From the NCBI GenBank assembly GCA_963769045.1, contig CAVYKK010000007.1, positions 1 through 64,000 on the forward strand: 64,000 nt of DNA, written 5' to 3'. Origin of the DNA: Methanocella_A sp963769045. Lineage in GTDB: Archaea > Halobacteriota > Methanocellia > Methanocellales > Methanocellaceae. Below the pieces are notes generated by a model. The model was given only the letters and a program-made list of their open reading frames with translations. It was not told the origin of the DNA and did no database searches. A program made the position numbers and the translations under genes. Below are positions 27,720 through 36,339 of the stretch, piece after piece; positions within the stretch are counted from its first letter, which is position 1; each line of letters begins with the position of its first letter.

Positions 27720-29144
27720 ATGAAACGCAAGATCGGTATAATGACCTTCTCCGATGGTCGAAAAGAAGTGTACCGGGACCTCCTGCAGATGAACGAGCAG
27801 TTCCAAGACCGCCTGAAACAACGGCTCGAGGAGACGGGCGAGTTCGAAGCATACGCAGGCGAGATCATCGGCGACACCGACCAGGCGAAGCGTGAAGCGA
27901 TGAAGCTGGCCAGAGCCGGAGTAGAAGCCACGATCTTTAACTTTGCCGTCTGGATATTCCCCAGCTTTCCCGTCATGGCCGCCAATTTTGTCCCCGGACC
28001 TTACCTGCTGTTCTCAAACGTGAACCCCCGGTACCCGGGGCTGGTAGGCATGCTGGCGACAGCCGGGGCGCTCGACCAGCTGGGGATTTTTAACGGGCGC
28101 GTCTGGGGAGACATCGGCGACGATCAGGTCATGGAGAAGGTCGTGGCATTTTTAAGGGCTGCCACGACGGTAAACAGGCTGCGCGGCGAGACGTTTGGCC
28201 TCTTCGGCGGACGTCCTATGGGAATGTACACAGCTGTCGCCGATGAGGACCAGTGGCAGAGCCTGTTCGGAATAGACATCGAGCACACAGACCAGTGGGA
28301 GATTGTCCGCAGGGCGAAGGAAGTGCCCGACGGGCAAGTAGAATGGGCGTTCACCTGGCTGACGCAGCACGTCTGTAAAATCCATTACGATGGCAAGCAG
28401 CTAACCCCCGAGAAGCTCAAGCTCCAGATTCGCAGTTATTATGCGGTCAAGAAAATCATCGAGGAGAAACATCTCGACTTCATCGGGATCAAAGCGCAGC
28501 CGGAGCTCACGGATAATTTCGTTACCATGGACCTCACGGAGTCGTTCATGAACGACCCCTATGACTGGGACGGTCCCCATGAGCCGGTCGTCGATGCTAC
28601 CGAGGCCGATATGGACGGCGCATTGACCATGGAGATATTCAAGCACCTGTCCGGTAAACCCGTCATGTTTGCCGATGTGCGCCATTACGATGCGGAAGGC
28701 AACTTTTTCGACCTGTGCAACTCCGGCAGCCACCCGACCTATTTTGCTGCGCGCTCGAACGATCCTGCCGTGAACCTGAAGAAAGTCGAGTTCTATCCGG
28801 AGGGTTTCTATTTCCCGGCAGGCGGGGCTTCGGTGCGGAGCATTGCGGCGCCCGGTGAGGTCACGATCGCTCGCATGTCGCGGAAAGGGGGAAGGTACTG
28901 GCTCGCCATTGCGCCAGCCGAGTTCCTCGACCTTGGCGACCGCACTGAAGAAAAAGCGAAGGCAACACAGGTCGAGTGGCCCCATGCGTTCGCCCGGCTG
29001 AGAGCCCCTGCAGACGAGTTCCTGGCCGAGTACGACTCGAACCATTGTCACGCTATTTACGGGGATTGGGCGGAAGAGCTGGTCTGGGTCGCAAAAATGC
29101 TGGGGATCGATTACAAAGTATTCGGCGCAGGTCCGGATAGTTGA
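27720..29144 (+). CDS. L-fucose/L-arabinose isomerase family protein
   Basis: About 474 residues. Fold-level similarity to ketol isomerases of the FucI/AraA superfamily: N-terminal IGIMTFSDGR, GVEATIFNFAVWIFPSFP, and the C-terminal half with HPTYFAAR and SNHCHAIYGDW, the last resembling the metal-binding His region. It may interconvert an aldose and ketose or act on a related polyol; the substrate is unknown. A TTG one codon upstream (27717) is an alternative start. The neighbours are a Gfo/Idh/MocA oxidoreductase (divergent) and a flavin reductase (downstream), an unusual set for a methanogen. Confidence 0.8.
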   Translation: MKRKIGIMTFSDGRKEVYRDLLQMNEQFQDRLKQRLEETGEFEAYAGEIIGDTDQAKREAMKLARAGVEATIFNFAVWIFPSFPVMAANFVPGPYLLFSNVNPRYPGLVGMLATAGALDQLGIFNGRVWGDIGDDQVMEKVVAFLRAATTVNRLRGETFGLFGGRPMGMYTAVADEDQWQSLFGIDIEHTDQWEIVRRAKEVPDGQVEWAFTWLTQHVCKIHYDGKQLTPEKLKLQIRSYYAVKKIIEEKHLDFIGIKAQPELTDNFVTMDLTESFMNDPYDWDGPHEPVVDATEADMDGALTMEIFKHLSGKPVMFADVRHYDAEGNFFDLCNSGSHPTYFAARSNDPAVNLKKVEFYPEGFYFPAGGASVRSIAAPGEVTIARMSRKGGRYWLAIAPAEFLDLGDRTEEKAKATQVEWPHAFARLRAPADEFLAEYDSNHCHAIYGDWAEELVWVAKMLGIDYKVFGAGPDS

Positions 29145-29145
29145 T

Positions 29146-29161
29146 TTGATAATTTTATCAA
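29146..29161. promoter_or_regulatory. Short inverted repeat upstream of the FNR-like gene
   Basis: TTGATAA and TTATCAA are separated by two bases, directly after the isomerase stop and about 40 bases before the reductase start. It is close to a TATA-like TTTAAAATG. A candidate operator or part of the promoter; the AT-rich composition weakens the case. Confidence 0.35.
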
Positions 29162-29200
29162 TGCATAAATGAAAATTTAAAATGTTATATGAGGGGTCAG

Positions 29201-29935
29201 ATGGCATCAGAAGCAGGTTTACAAAGCGCTATTAAGCCAATGAAATTTGAGACGAACGTCGCGGAAGTTATCCAGCGTACTGACGATACCAAAAGTTTCC
29301 GGTTTAAGAAGCCGGAGGGATTCATGCACCTGGCCGGGCAGTGGATGTACGTAAACATCAAGATAGAGGGCACAAGCAAGATGCACCATTTCACCATTTC
29401 CGCCAGTCCGACAGAAGATTTCCTTGAGTTCACCAAGAAAATCACGGATCACCCGTATTCCCAGGCGCTGAACAGGTTCAAGGGCGGCGAATGGGCGCAC
29501 ATCGACGGTCCGTACGGCGATTTTACCTACGGCGGCGAAAATATTAAGATCGGCGCTCTGACCGGTGGCATCGGGATTACGCCCTTGCGGAGCATCTGCA
29601 AGTTCATCGTCGACAGCAAGCTCCCCACGGACGTTAAAATGCTTTACGCGAACCACACGGAGAAGGACATCGTTTTCCGGGATCAAATCGAGGAAATGCA
29701 AAAACAGGACGATGGTATCGTCGTTAAAAACGTATTGACAAAAGAGCCTGAATGGAAAGGCCTGAAAGGCCACGTCGACGCAAAGATGATCGCCGATCAG
29801 ATACCCGACTACCGGGACCGCGTGTTCTACATTTGCGGGCCGCCCGGCATGAACGAGGCCATGAAAAAGGCCTTGAAAGGCCTGGACGTGCCGGATAATA
29901 AGATCAAGCTCGAGGACTTCACCGGCTACGAGTAA
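29201..29935 (+). CDS. Ferredoxin/flavodoxin-NAD(P)+ reductase family flavoprotein
   Basis: About 244 residues from ATG at 29201, behind GAGGGGTC (an in-frame ATG at 29189 precedes that site). N-terminal FAD-binding barrel with the RxxS-like HHFTISASPTE, then the NAD-binding domain with LTGGIGITPLRSI and CGPPGMNEAMK. No 2Fe-2S domain, so electrons must pass to or from a separate carrier. Probably an NAD(P)H oxidoreductase serving the preceding sugar genes or general redox balance. Confidence 0.88.
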   Translation: MASEAGLQSAIKPMKFETNVAEVIQRTDDTKSFRFKKPEGFMHLAGQWMYVNIKIEGTSKMHHFTISASPTEDFLEFTKKITDHPYSQALNRFKGGEWAHIDGPYGDFTYGGENIKIGALTGGIGITPLRSICKFIVDSKLPTDVKMLYANHTEKDIVFRDQIEEMQKQDDGIVVKNVLTKEPEWKGLKGHVDAKMIADQIPDYRDRVFYICGPPGMNEAMKKALKGLDVPDNKIKLEDFTGYE

Positions 29936-29985
29936 CGCCAGGGATAAAGCGCTAAAATGAAGGGATATCTTTAGTATCCGATAAA

Positions 29986-30138
29986 ATGCAGCCTGGTGTC
30001 ATCGGCCCGGGGAAAATGGGCAGCGATCTGGCCCTCCAGGCCGTGGACAGGGGCATATATGTGGCCGGGCACTCGAAGCACGGGCACCCCTTCGGTAAAG
30101 ACGAAAAGATCGCTAAAGAAAGAAAAGCAGCCGGCTGA
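29986..30138 (+). pseudogene. N-terminal fragment of a 6-phosphogluconate dehydrogenase-like gene
   Basis: A 50-residue reading frame beginning MQPGVIGPGKMGSDLALQAV, the Rossmann start of the 6PGDH/beta-hydroxyacid dehydrogenase family (GxGxMG). It continues DRGIYVAGHSKHGHP and then stops at TGA 30136-30138. The intact family is about 300 or more residues, so this is a remnant. No continuation is seen in other frames, because the next gene lies on the opposite strand. It may be the end of a deletion that removed the rest. Confidence 0.6.
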
Positions 30139-30174
30139 CGAAGATATAAAAAAATAGCCGAGCGTCAGCCCGGC
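30130..30174. terminator. Hairpin between convergent reading frames
   Basis: GCCGGCTGACG (30130-30140) pairs with CGTCAGCCCGGC (30163-30174) with one bulged base; the loop is AT-rich. It sits at the end of the 6PGDH fragment and just after the stop of the small Cys protein on the other strand. It could end transcription from both sides. Confidence 0.45.
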
Positions 30175-30177
30175 CAT

Positions 30178-30339
30178 TTACCGGCCGCACTTGAGCCCTT
30201 CGGCGTCCGCGATATTCTTGGCGGCATCCTGAGGCGACATGTTCGCAGCCTTGGCCGCCTTGTCCAGGTCTTCCTGCGTTATCAGGGCCGGGTTGTTGTG
30301 TTTGTCGTTGGGCATTCCACATCCACAGCTAATACACAT
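30178..30339 (-). CDS. Small cysteine-rich protein (MCxxCGCG type)
   Basis: A 53-residue protein starting at ATG 30339 behind GGGGAGGTG, a strong ribosome site. It begins MCISCGCGMPND, continues KHNNPALITQEDLDKAA, and ends KCGR. The N-terminal Cys cluster and a His suggest metal binding. Similar tiny proteins with this opening occur widely in archaea and some bacteria, without known function. Convergent with the 6PGDH fragment. Confidence 0.75.
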   Translation of the reverse strand: MCISCGCGMPNDKHNNPALITQEDLDKAAKAANMSPQDAAKNIADAEGLKCGR

Positions 30340-30625
30340 TCTCGTTCACCTCCCCTGTAATATGCACAATTATCTGTGCGTCGTAAAAATCAACGGGCAA
30401 ATCCCATAAGTAACTATGGCAAAGAAAATCCGGCGCAATTTATCTTGCGACATATAATTTTGGTAACATGTATGGCACATATTTCTGATTTTTAAGATAG
30501 ACTAAAGCCTCCGCAACCGTTTCATGCTTAAGGCGGGTAAAGGGCGAATTACGCGGCGCAGTTTGATGGCTGCATAAGCTAATCATGTTACTGGCGACAG
30601 GGCATATAATGGTCCCGGAGGCAAT

Positions 30626-30673
30626 ATGCTGTTTCTAACCCGGCCGGAGGTATCTGAAACTGGCGATACCTGA
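30626..30673 (+). CDS. Possible 15-codon leader peptide overlapping the methyltransferase start
   Basis: ATG at 30626 stands four bases after CGGAGG and encodes MLFLTRPEVSETGDT, then TGA. Its stop overlaps the proposed CTG start of the methyltransferase by 14 bases in another frame. A leader that couples translation to a weak start is plausible. Alternatively this is the true start and a one-base indel separates it from the body of the gene. Confidence 0.3.
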   Translation: MLFLTRPEVSETGDT

Positions 30674-31607
30674 AAACTATTCGTTCACCCGCTATCTCGC
30701 AGCGAAAAAGGGCGTTGACGACCGGGCCCTGAATGGCCACGTCTGGCAGGCGCTGGCCGATAATCTGCCGGTATCGTCCTGCGAAAAGCCATTGCGTGTC
30801 TTAGAGGCGGGCGCAGGGACCGGCACTATGATCGAGCGCATGCTGGATAAGAATTTGTTTCGCTACGCGACCTATACCGCCGTCGATGTCGAGAAGGAAA
30901 ATAGGGCCAGCGCTTTGAGCAGGATGGAAGACTGGTCAGCCCGGCAGAATGTCCGGTTATCGGCGGGATCCCGTGGCCAATGGACGCTGACAGGCCCGGA
31001 GAGGCATGTCGAAGTTTGTTACAGGAGTGAGGATTTCTTCGATTTCGCTGCGCGCGAGCAAGGGCGATGGGACCTCGTCATCGCCAGCGCCTTCCTGGAC
31101 ATCGTAAATATCCGCACCGCCCTGCCTTTAATGCTTGACCTGCTGGACGATGGCGGGATATTCTATTTCTCGATCAACTTCGACGGCGTGACCATCATGG
31201 AACCTGTTATTGACCCGGAGCTCGATCATATGATCATGGCCCTGTATCATCGCTCGATGGACGGGCGCATAGTGGACGGTAAGCCTTCAGGAAACAGCTG
31301 CACCGGCCGGTGCCTTTTTTCTCAACTTAACGCCTGCGGCGCACACATTCTTGCCTCAGGAGGGTCAGATTGGGTTGTCTTTGCGGGGCCCGACGGATAT
31401 CCCGGCGACGAGGCCTACTTCCTGCACCACATCGTGCATACTGTAAACGAAGCGTTAAAACGTAACCCCGCGCTGGACTCCAGTCGGCTCGGCGCATGGG
31501 TCGCACAGCGCCATCGTCAGATCGAGAGCGGCGAGCTGGTGTACATCGCCCATCAGTTAGACTTTACCGGCCGAAAAACCGCAGCAGTTACCCGGGGAAA
31601 ACGCTAG
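30660..31607 (+). CDS. Class I SAM-dependent methyltransferase-like protein
   Basis: The conserved frame extends upstream of the first normal start (TTG 30792): it already reads IPENYSFTRYLAAKKGVDDRALN, typical for the N-terminus of this family. The only start-like codon at proper distance from GGAGGT (30646-30651) is CTG at 30660. Motif I is RVLEAGAGTGTMIERML. Later come VIASAFLDIVN and GGIFYFSINFDG. About 315 residues. Substrate unknown. Its 3' end overlaps the convergent debranching gene by 3 bases. Genes of this type may belong with the pterin-like operon downstream, which is inference. Confidence 0.75.
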   Translation: MAIPENYSFTRYLAAKKGVDDRALNGHVWQALADNLPVSSCEKPLRVLEAGAGTGTMIERMLDKNLFRYATYTAVDVEKENRASALSRMEDWSARQNVRLSAGSRGQWTLTGPERHVEVCYRSEDFFDFAAREQGRWDLVIASAFLDIVNIRTALPLMLDLLDDGGIFYFSINFDGVTIMEPVIDPELDHMIMALYHRSMDGRIVDGKPSGNSCTGRCLFSQLNACGAHILASGGSDWVVFAGPDGYPGDEAYFLHHIVHTVNEALKRNPALDSSRLGAWVAQRHRQIESGELVYIAHQLDFTGRKTAAVTRGKR

Positions 31608-33754
31608 TACAGGACTTCGACGGTCAGATCGCCGCGTTTCTCCACCACGTTAACGAGCGTGCTTTCGCCGATCCGCCGGAACTCGAGCTGGACCTTGCCA
31701 TTGCCGACGTGCAGGCTGTCGATCTTCAACGTCTGCAGCCAGGGCGGGAGACGGGGCTGGTTTAAGGTCAGCTTTTGCGCCAGCGCGTCGGGGACCATGC
31801 CCAGGGAAGCCGTGAGCATACAGGGGATAGTGCCGGACGACCACGCCTGCGGGCTGCATGCGACCGGGTACTTGATGGGAAAACCATATCGCTGCCGATG
31901 ATAGCCGCCGAACAGCTCTGGCAGGCGATAGTTCAGGTAATAGCCTGCGGCATCGAACATGCCGGTGAATAGCCGGGTCAGCTCATCCTTATGGTCATAC
32001 TTTTTCATGCCCATGGCGATGATCGAGTTGTCATGCGGCCACACCGTGCCGTTGTGATAACCCAGGGGGTTGTAGCGTTTTTCCGTCGTCGACAGCGTGT
32101 GTATGCCCCAGCCCGAATACATGTCACCCTCGAACAGACGTTTAATCACGCATTCGGCTTTGTGCCTCTCGACAATTTCGCCCCACAGGGCCTGGCCCGG
32201 GTTAGAGGAAATCACATCGCACTGGCCCCGGGCATCAAGTGCTTCGGCGAAGAAATGCTCGTCTTCTATCCAGAACTTATCGTTAAAGCTCCAGAAAAGG
32301 TTGGCCGCATCTCTCCTGAGCTTCTTAGCGAGGTCATCGTTTCCAAGCCGATCGTACAGCTTTGCCATGCGTTTTTTTGCCATGTACACGTAACCCTGGA
32401 CTTCGGGCAAAGCTATCGGGGGTTTCGCCAGCGTCCCGTCTGAATGGGAGATAGCATCAAACGAGTCCTTCCATCCCTGGTTGTCCAGGCCGCGTGAGGA
32501 CCTCCTGGTATAAGTGAGGAACCCGTTTTTATCGGAAGCCGCATCGATCCATGCCAGGGCTGCTTCTGCGTTCTTTTGCAGCTCGCGGAACAGGCCCATG
32601 TCCCCTGTCCAGTCGATGTATTCCGCCAGGGCGATCAAAAACAAAGGCGTGGCGTCCACGCTCCCGTAGTAAGGAGTCTGGGGTATCTCGTTTAAGTCAG
32701 CTTTTTCCCCGACCCGGAGCTCGTGCAGTATCTTGCCCGGCTCCTCATCCCTCCAGTCGTCGGTCTTTGTGCCCTGGTAGCTTGCCAGCAGCCGGAGGGT
32801 GCTTTTCGAGATGGTCGGATTGTAAGGCAACACCTGCATGGACGATATGAGCGAGTCCCTGCCGAATAGCGCGTCGAACCACGGCACGCCCGCGGAGTAG
32901 AAGACATCCTCTTTTTTGATCATATAGAGCATGCGCAGGTCTGCCAGCGACCTCATGAACGCTTTATTGAAGATACCATTATCGGTCCTTACGTTGATGC
33001 AACACTCCTCGGTTTCCACATACGAAGCCTGGACTCCTTTCAACCGCCTGCTCAGGGAGGCAGGCTCAGGCTTGATACACTCGCTGGGCGCCAGGTCATG
33101 AGCGCTAATGACAATTGATATCTTTCGATATTCATGCGCTTTAAGCGGGATGGAAAAATGGCATATACTGCCTTCCACTGAGGATGGGGCAGGGTCAAAG
33201 GAAATATGGGTCTCCCTCCTGTGGTCGTCTTTTCCGGAATATACAAAGGTCAGTGTCCCCTGATCGTATGACGGCGGCATGGCTTTTCCATCGATGCCCG
33301 TGGTCGCGCCCCGGACGGTAAAAATGTCGGCAAAATCCGCCCTGTACTCAAGGGAAAAATCGAGAACTACTTTGAACTCGTTGAAATTTTCGATATCTAT
33401 CGTTTCGCTGATCTCTCCCGCGATAAACCGCTCCCTTCTTATGCTGATCGTAGTGCTATCGACCAGTTTGTCATTGCTGTCATATAGCTCGGGATTGGTC
33501 AGCACGGTCGTGGACGTATAATTCTTTTCGTCGCTCGACAATATCTCCGTCGGGGGCAGGCCGTTAATTCGCGTCAGATAACCGCTGAGGAACCGGCAGT
33601 CCCGGTAGTAAAGCCCGTAGCCGTAGTTGTCCGTCACAGGTATGTCGCTGTTGCGCAGCGTCACCAGTGAAAGGTTCTTTTCCCTGATGACCATGGCGCC
33701 CGTAATATCTTTTGCCTGTGCAGGCTTTTTCTGCTCTTTTCCTGTTTTACCCAT
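31604..33754 (-). CDS. Glycogen debranching enzyme (amylo-alpha-1,6-glucosidase-like), intact
   Basis: 716 residues, uninterrupted. An N-terminal beta-rich domain (GYGLYYRDCRFLSGYLTRINGL, ETIDIENFNEFKV) is followed by an (alpha/alpha)6-barrel glucosidase domain. That domain has SAGVPWFDALFGRDSLIS, DEEPGKILHELRVGE and WGIHTLSTTEKRYNPLGYHNGTVWPHDN. It hydrolyses alpha-1,6 branches of storage glucans. It is the functional counterpart of the frameshifted copy at 10449-12607, to which it aligns throughout. Start ATG 33754 (MGKTGKEQKK). Confidence 0.9.
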   Translation of the reverse strand: MGKTGKEQKKPAQAKDITGAMVIREKNLSLVTLRNSDIPVTDNYGYGLYYRDCRFLSGYLTRINGLPPTEILSSDEKNYTSTTVLTNPELYDSNDKLVDSTTISIRRERFIAGEISETIDIENFNEFKVVLDFSLEYRADFADIFTVRGATTGIDGKAMPPSYDQGTLTFVYSGKDDHRRETHISFDPAPSSVEGSICHFSIPLKAHEYRKISIVISAHDLAPSECIKPEPASLSRRLKGVQASYVETEECCINVRTDNGIFNKAFMRSLADLRMLYMIKKEDVFYSAGVPWFDALFGRDSLISSMQVLPYNPTISKSTLRLLASYQGTKTDDWRDEEPGKILHELRVGEKADLNEIPQTPYYGSVDATPLFLIALAEYIDWTGDMGLFRELQKNAEAALAWIDAASDKNGFLTYTRRSSRGLDNQGWKDSFDAISHSDGTLAKPPIALPEVQGYVYMAKKRMAKLYDRLGNDDLAKKLRRDAANLFWSFNDKFWIEDEHFFAEALDARGQCDVISSNPGQALWGEIVERHKAECVIKRLFEGDMYSGWGIHTLSTTEKRYNPLGYHNGTVWPHDNSIIAMGMKKYDHKDELTRLFTGMFDAAGYYLNYRLPELFGGYHRQRYGFPIKYPVACSPQAWSSGTIPCMLTASLGMVPDALAQKLTLNQPRLPPWLQTLKIDSLHVGNGKVQLEFRRIGESTLVNVVEKRGDLTVEVLY

Positions 33755-34150
33755 GGCTTTATCCCTTCAACCGCTTTTATGCCGCGTTTTTGTTTTACAT
33801 CCACACGACAATATCACCTCATATCCGGGTAATTGCCTGCCCTATTACTGTAAATTTACAAATAAGCTATACTGACGTAGTTATATAACGTTAATTAAAA
33901 TAATAAGTAAATAATACCTTTCAGGGCATTAAAAGCTTCAATGCACCATGGTGTTGACTTCTTGCTGCCTCACAGGTTCCTGCTTAACAGTCTTAACTAA
34001 AACCGCCACAAACGCCAGGCTATGCATAAACCGGGAACAAATATCGGCACACAGGTTAATAGGCACAGAGGATAGACCGATCGTTTAAATAAGGCTAATA
34101 TCCGAGTGCACCCGGTACCAACGGCCGGGTTAAAAATCTGTGAAGGATAA
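33755..34150. promoter_or_regulatory. Divergent promoter region between debranching enzyme and pterin-like operon
   Basis: No gene seen in 396 bases. GTTATATAAC at 33880-33889 is a perfect 10-base palindrome with a TATA box usable by the debranching gene. TTTAAATAAGG at about 34085-34095 is a likely TATA element for the operon, giving a leader of about 35 bases. GAAGGAT at 34142-34148 is the ribosome site. Confidence 0.5.
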
Positions 34151-35863
34151 ATGATGAGTACACCCCTGCCATATGGCGATTTACTGGAGCGCAAGGTCAA
34201 GGCCCGCATTCCTACTCTCGCCGGGGAGTTCCAGCTATACCTGTATGCAGGCAGCGGCGATGCCAAGGAGCACGTAGCCATGGTCATGGGCGACGTAGGG
34301 GAAAAAACGGATGTGCTGGTACGCATCCACTCGGAATGTTTTACCGGCGAAGTGCTGGGATCAAGCCGCTGTGACTGTGCAGAGCAGTTGGGGCAGGCCC
34401 TGCAAAAGATCGCCGGGGAAGGATGCGGCGTGTTGATCTACCTGCGCCAGGAAGGCCGGGGCATAGGCCTGGCCGAAAAGCTACGGGCTTACAACCTCCA
34501 GGACCAGGGCTATGATACGGTCGACGCCAACCTGCTACTGGGCCACCAGGCCGACGGGCGGGATTATACGGTTGCTGCGCTCATTCTTAGAGATCTGGGG
34601 ATTCGCTCGGTACGCCTGCTGACCAATAACCCTCAAAAGATCGAGAGCCTCGGCCGGCTGGGCATTCCGGTGTCCGGCCGGCTGCCCCTGCTGCCCACGG
34701 TGAACGAGCATAACGCGAAGTATCTGTTTACAAAAGCCTCGCGGATGAACCACATACTAAAGCTAAAGGCTATTATGCATGCCGATGGTTATCCGACTGC
34801 CCCTGCCCTCGCGCGTATGGATGACCCGGCGAAGGCCGGCCATATGCCTCCGAATGTCAGGGCTTCCCTGTATTTCACGGGGCAGCGGCAGGTATCTGTG
34901 CGCGAGGAATCTATCCCGGATGCAGGGCCCGGGGAGGTACTGGTCGAAACGCTGCTCTCCGCAATCAGCCCCGGCACCGAGTCCCTGATCTACCGGGGAG
35001 AGTTCCCCGAAGGAATGTCCGTCGACGACAGCATTGCCGACCTGCAGGGCAGTTTTGCTTATCCGCTGAAATATGGCTATGCGACAGTCGGCCGGGTAGT
35101 AGAGACGGGTAATGGTGTGGACCCCGGATGGAAGCACCGCCTGGTACTGGCATTCCATCCCCATGAGAGCCACTTTACCGCCGCACCGGAGACGCTGATG
35201 CCGCTGCCGGACGACGTAAGGCCTGAGGATGCAGTGTTCCTGCCCAACATGGAGACGGCAGTGAACTTTGCCATGGACGGGTCGCCACTGATCGGCGAAA
35301 AAGTGGCCGTGTTCGGCCAGGGGATCGTCGGCCTGCTCACCACCAGTCTCCTTGCCCGTTTTCCCGTCGGCGACCTGATCACCTTCGACAAATACCCTTT
35401 GCGACGTCAGGCATCAACCGATGCCGGAGCGCATATATGTCTGGACCCCGGCAGCCCCGGCGCCAATGACCGGATGCGGGAACGCCTGCCTGGTGGCGCA
35501 GACCTGACATATGAAATCACCGGATCGCCGACAGCCCTTGACCTGGCTCTGCATGCTACGGGATATGCAGGCCGTGTCGTCATCGGCTCCTGGTACGGGA
35601 GCAAACACGCGAACGTGGACCTCGGCGGGCGTTTTCACCGGAGCCGTATCCGGCTGATTAGCAGTCAGGTGAGCACTGTGGCGCCGGAACTCCTGGGCCG
35701 CTGGACAAAATCGCGCCGCTTTGACGTAGCCTGGGAAATGATACGCCAGCTGAAGCCGTCGCGTTTCGTTACGCAGCGTTTTCCCATAAGTAAGGCGGAT
35801 GAGGCTTATCGGCTCCTGGATCAGAACCCCGGAGAAGCGATCCAGGTTTTTCTCACCTATTAG
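34151..35863 (+). CDS. Fusion: GTP cyclohydrolase II domain + zinc-less MDR dehydrogenase domain
   Basis: 570 residues in one frame. Residues 1-205 are a complete bacterial-type GTP cyclohydrolase II (RibA): zinc Cys C63, C74 and C76 in HSECFTGEVLGSSRCDC, catalytic RQEGRGIGLAEKLRAY, and VRLLTNNPQKIESL. GCHII opens GTP to a diaminopyrimidine. Residues about 235-570 are a medium-chain dehydrogenase/reductase with SAISPGTESLIYRGE, a YGYATVGRV segment in place of the zinc GHE motif, and the Rossmann VAVFGQGIVGLL; this half resembles BchC-like enzymes. Archaea normally make riboflavin with GCH III, so GCHII here suggests a separate pathway and possible transfer. ATG 34154 is an equally likely start. 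Followed after 45 bases by the PTPS-like gene. Confidence 0.9.
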   Translation: MMSTPLPYGDLLERKVKARIPTLAGEFQLYLYAGSGDAKEHVAMVMGDVGEKTDVLVRIHSECFTGEVLGSSRCDCAEQLGQALQKIAGEGCGVLIYLRQEGRGIGLAEKLRAYNLQDQGYDTVDANLLLGHQADGRDYTVAALILRDLGIRSVRLLTNNPQKIESLGRLGIPVSGRLPLLPTVNEHNAKYLFTKASRMNHILKLKAIMHADGYPTAPALARMDDPAKAGHMPPNVRASLYFTGQRQVSVREESIPDAGPGEVLVETLLSAISPGTESLIYRGEFPEGMSVDDSIADLQGSFAYPLKYGYATVGRVVETGNGVDPGWKHRLVLAFHPHESHFTAAPETLMPLPDDVRPEDAVFLPNMETAVNFAMDGSPLIGEKVAVFGQGIVGLLTTSLLARFPVGDLITFDKYPLRRQASTDAGAHICLDPGSPGANDRMRERLPGGADLTYEITGSPTALDLALHATGYAGRVVIGSWYGSKHANVDLGGRFHRSRIRLISSQVSTVAPELLGRWTKSRRFDVAWEMIRQLKPSRFVTQRFPISKADEAYRLLDQNPGEAIQVFLTY

Positions 35864-35908
35864 GAACCAGGTAAGAAATATAATCGAAACTGCAAAGGAA
35901 GCGTTAAA

Positions 35909-36295
35909 ATGTATACGGTTAACGTCAAGCGGGATTTCGTGGCCCAGCACTACCTGATCGGCGGTGACTGGGGCGATGAAAATAAAAAGCATTCTCACCA
36001 CTACCAGGTGGAGCTCCAGCTGGAGGGCACAGCGCTGGACCGGCATGGCTACATGGTCGACATTGTGGAGATCGAGTCCCATCTCAACGCACAGGTGTCT
36101 TACTTTAAGGACAGGACTCTCAACGATCTGCCTGAGTTCAGGGGAAAAAACCCGAGCATCGAGCACTTCGCCGCTATTATCTGCCAGGTGCTCTCGGGCG
36201 CGATCGTCGCCCCTAACGTCCGGGCTGTGACGGTTAAGCTGTGGGAAAACGACATCGCCTGGGCTTCATACCGGCAGACGAGAAAGGGAAGCTGA
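35909..36295 (+). CDS. 6-pyruvoyltetrahydropterin synthase family protein, PTPS-III-like (Glu in place of catalytic Cys)
   Basis: 128 residues, T-fold. Zinc ligands are H14 (VAQHYL) and H28/H30 (KKHSHHY); the pterin-anchoring Glu is in NPSIEHFAAII. The usual CxxxHxH motif reads ENKKHSH: the catalytic Cys is replaced by Glu24 at exactly that spacing. The same substitution defines PTPS-III enzymes, which convert dihydroneopterin triphosphate to 6-hydroxymethyl-dihydropterin. QueD and BH4-type PTPS keep the Cys. Second gene of the operon, 45 bases behind the GCHII-MDR fusion and 45 bases ahead of the glycosyltransferase. The substrate in this organism is unknown. Confidence 0.88.
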   Translation: MYTVNVKRDFVAQHYLIGGDWGDENKKHSHHYQVELQLEGTALDRHGYMVDIVEIESHLNAQVSYFKDRTLNDLPEFRGKNPSIEHFAAIICQVLSGAIVAPNVRAVTVKLWENDIAWASYRQTRKGS

Positions 36296-36339
36296 TACGG
36301 GATTTCGTCCCTGCCTCTCATAGAACAGAAGTGGATAAA

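Noticed and set aside
18998..29172. Near-identical 15-base word (TCRATGCATAAATGA) upstream of apgM and of the FNR-like gene
   Set aside because: One mismatch in 15 bases is expected many times by chance in a window of this size, and the two copies lie in opposite orientation relative to their genes.
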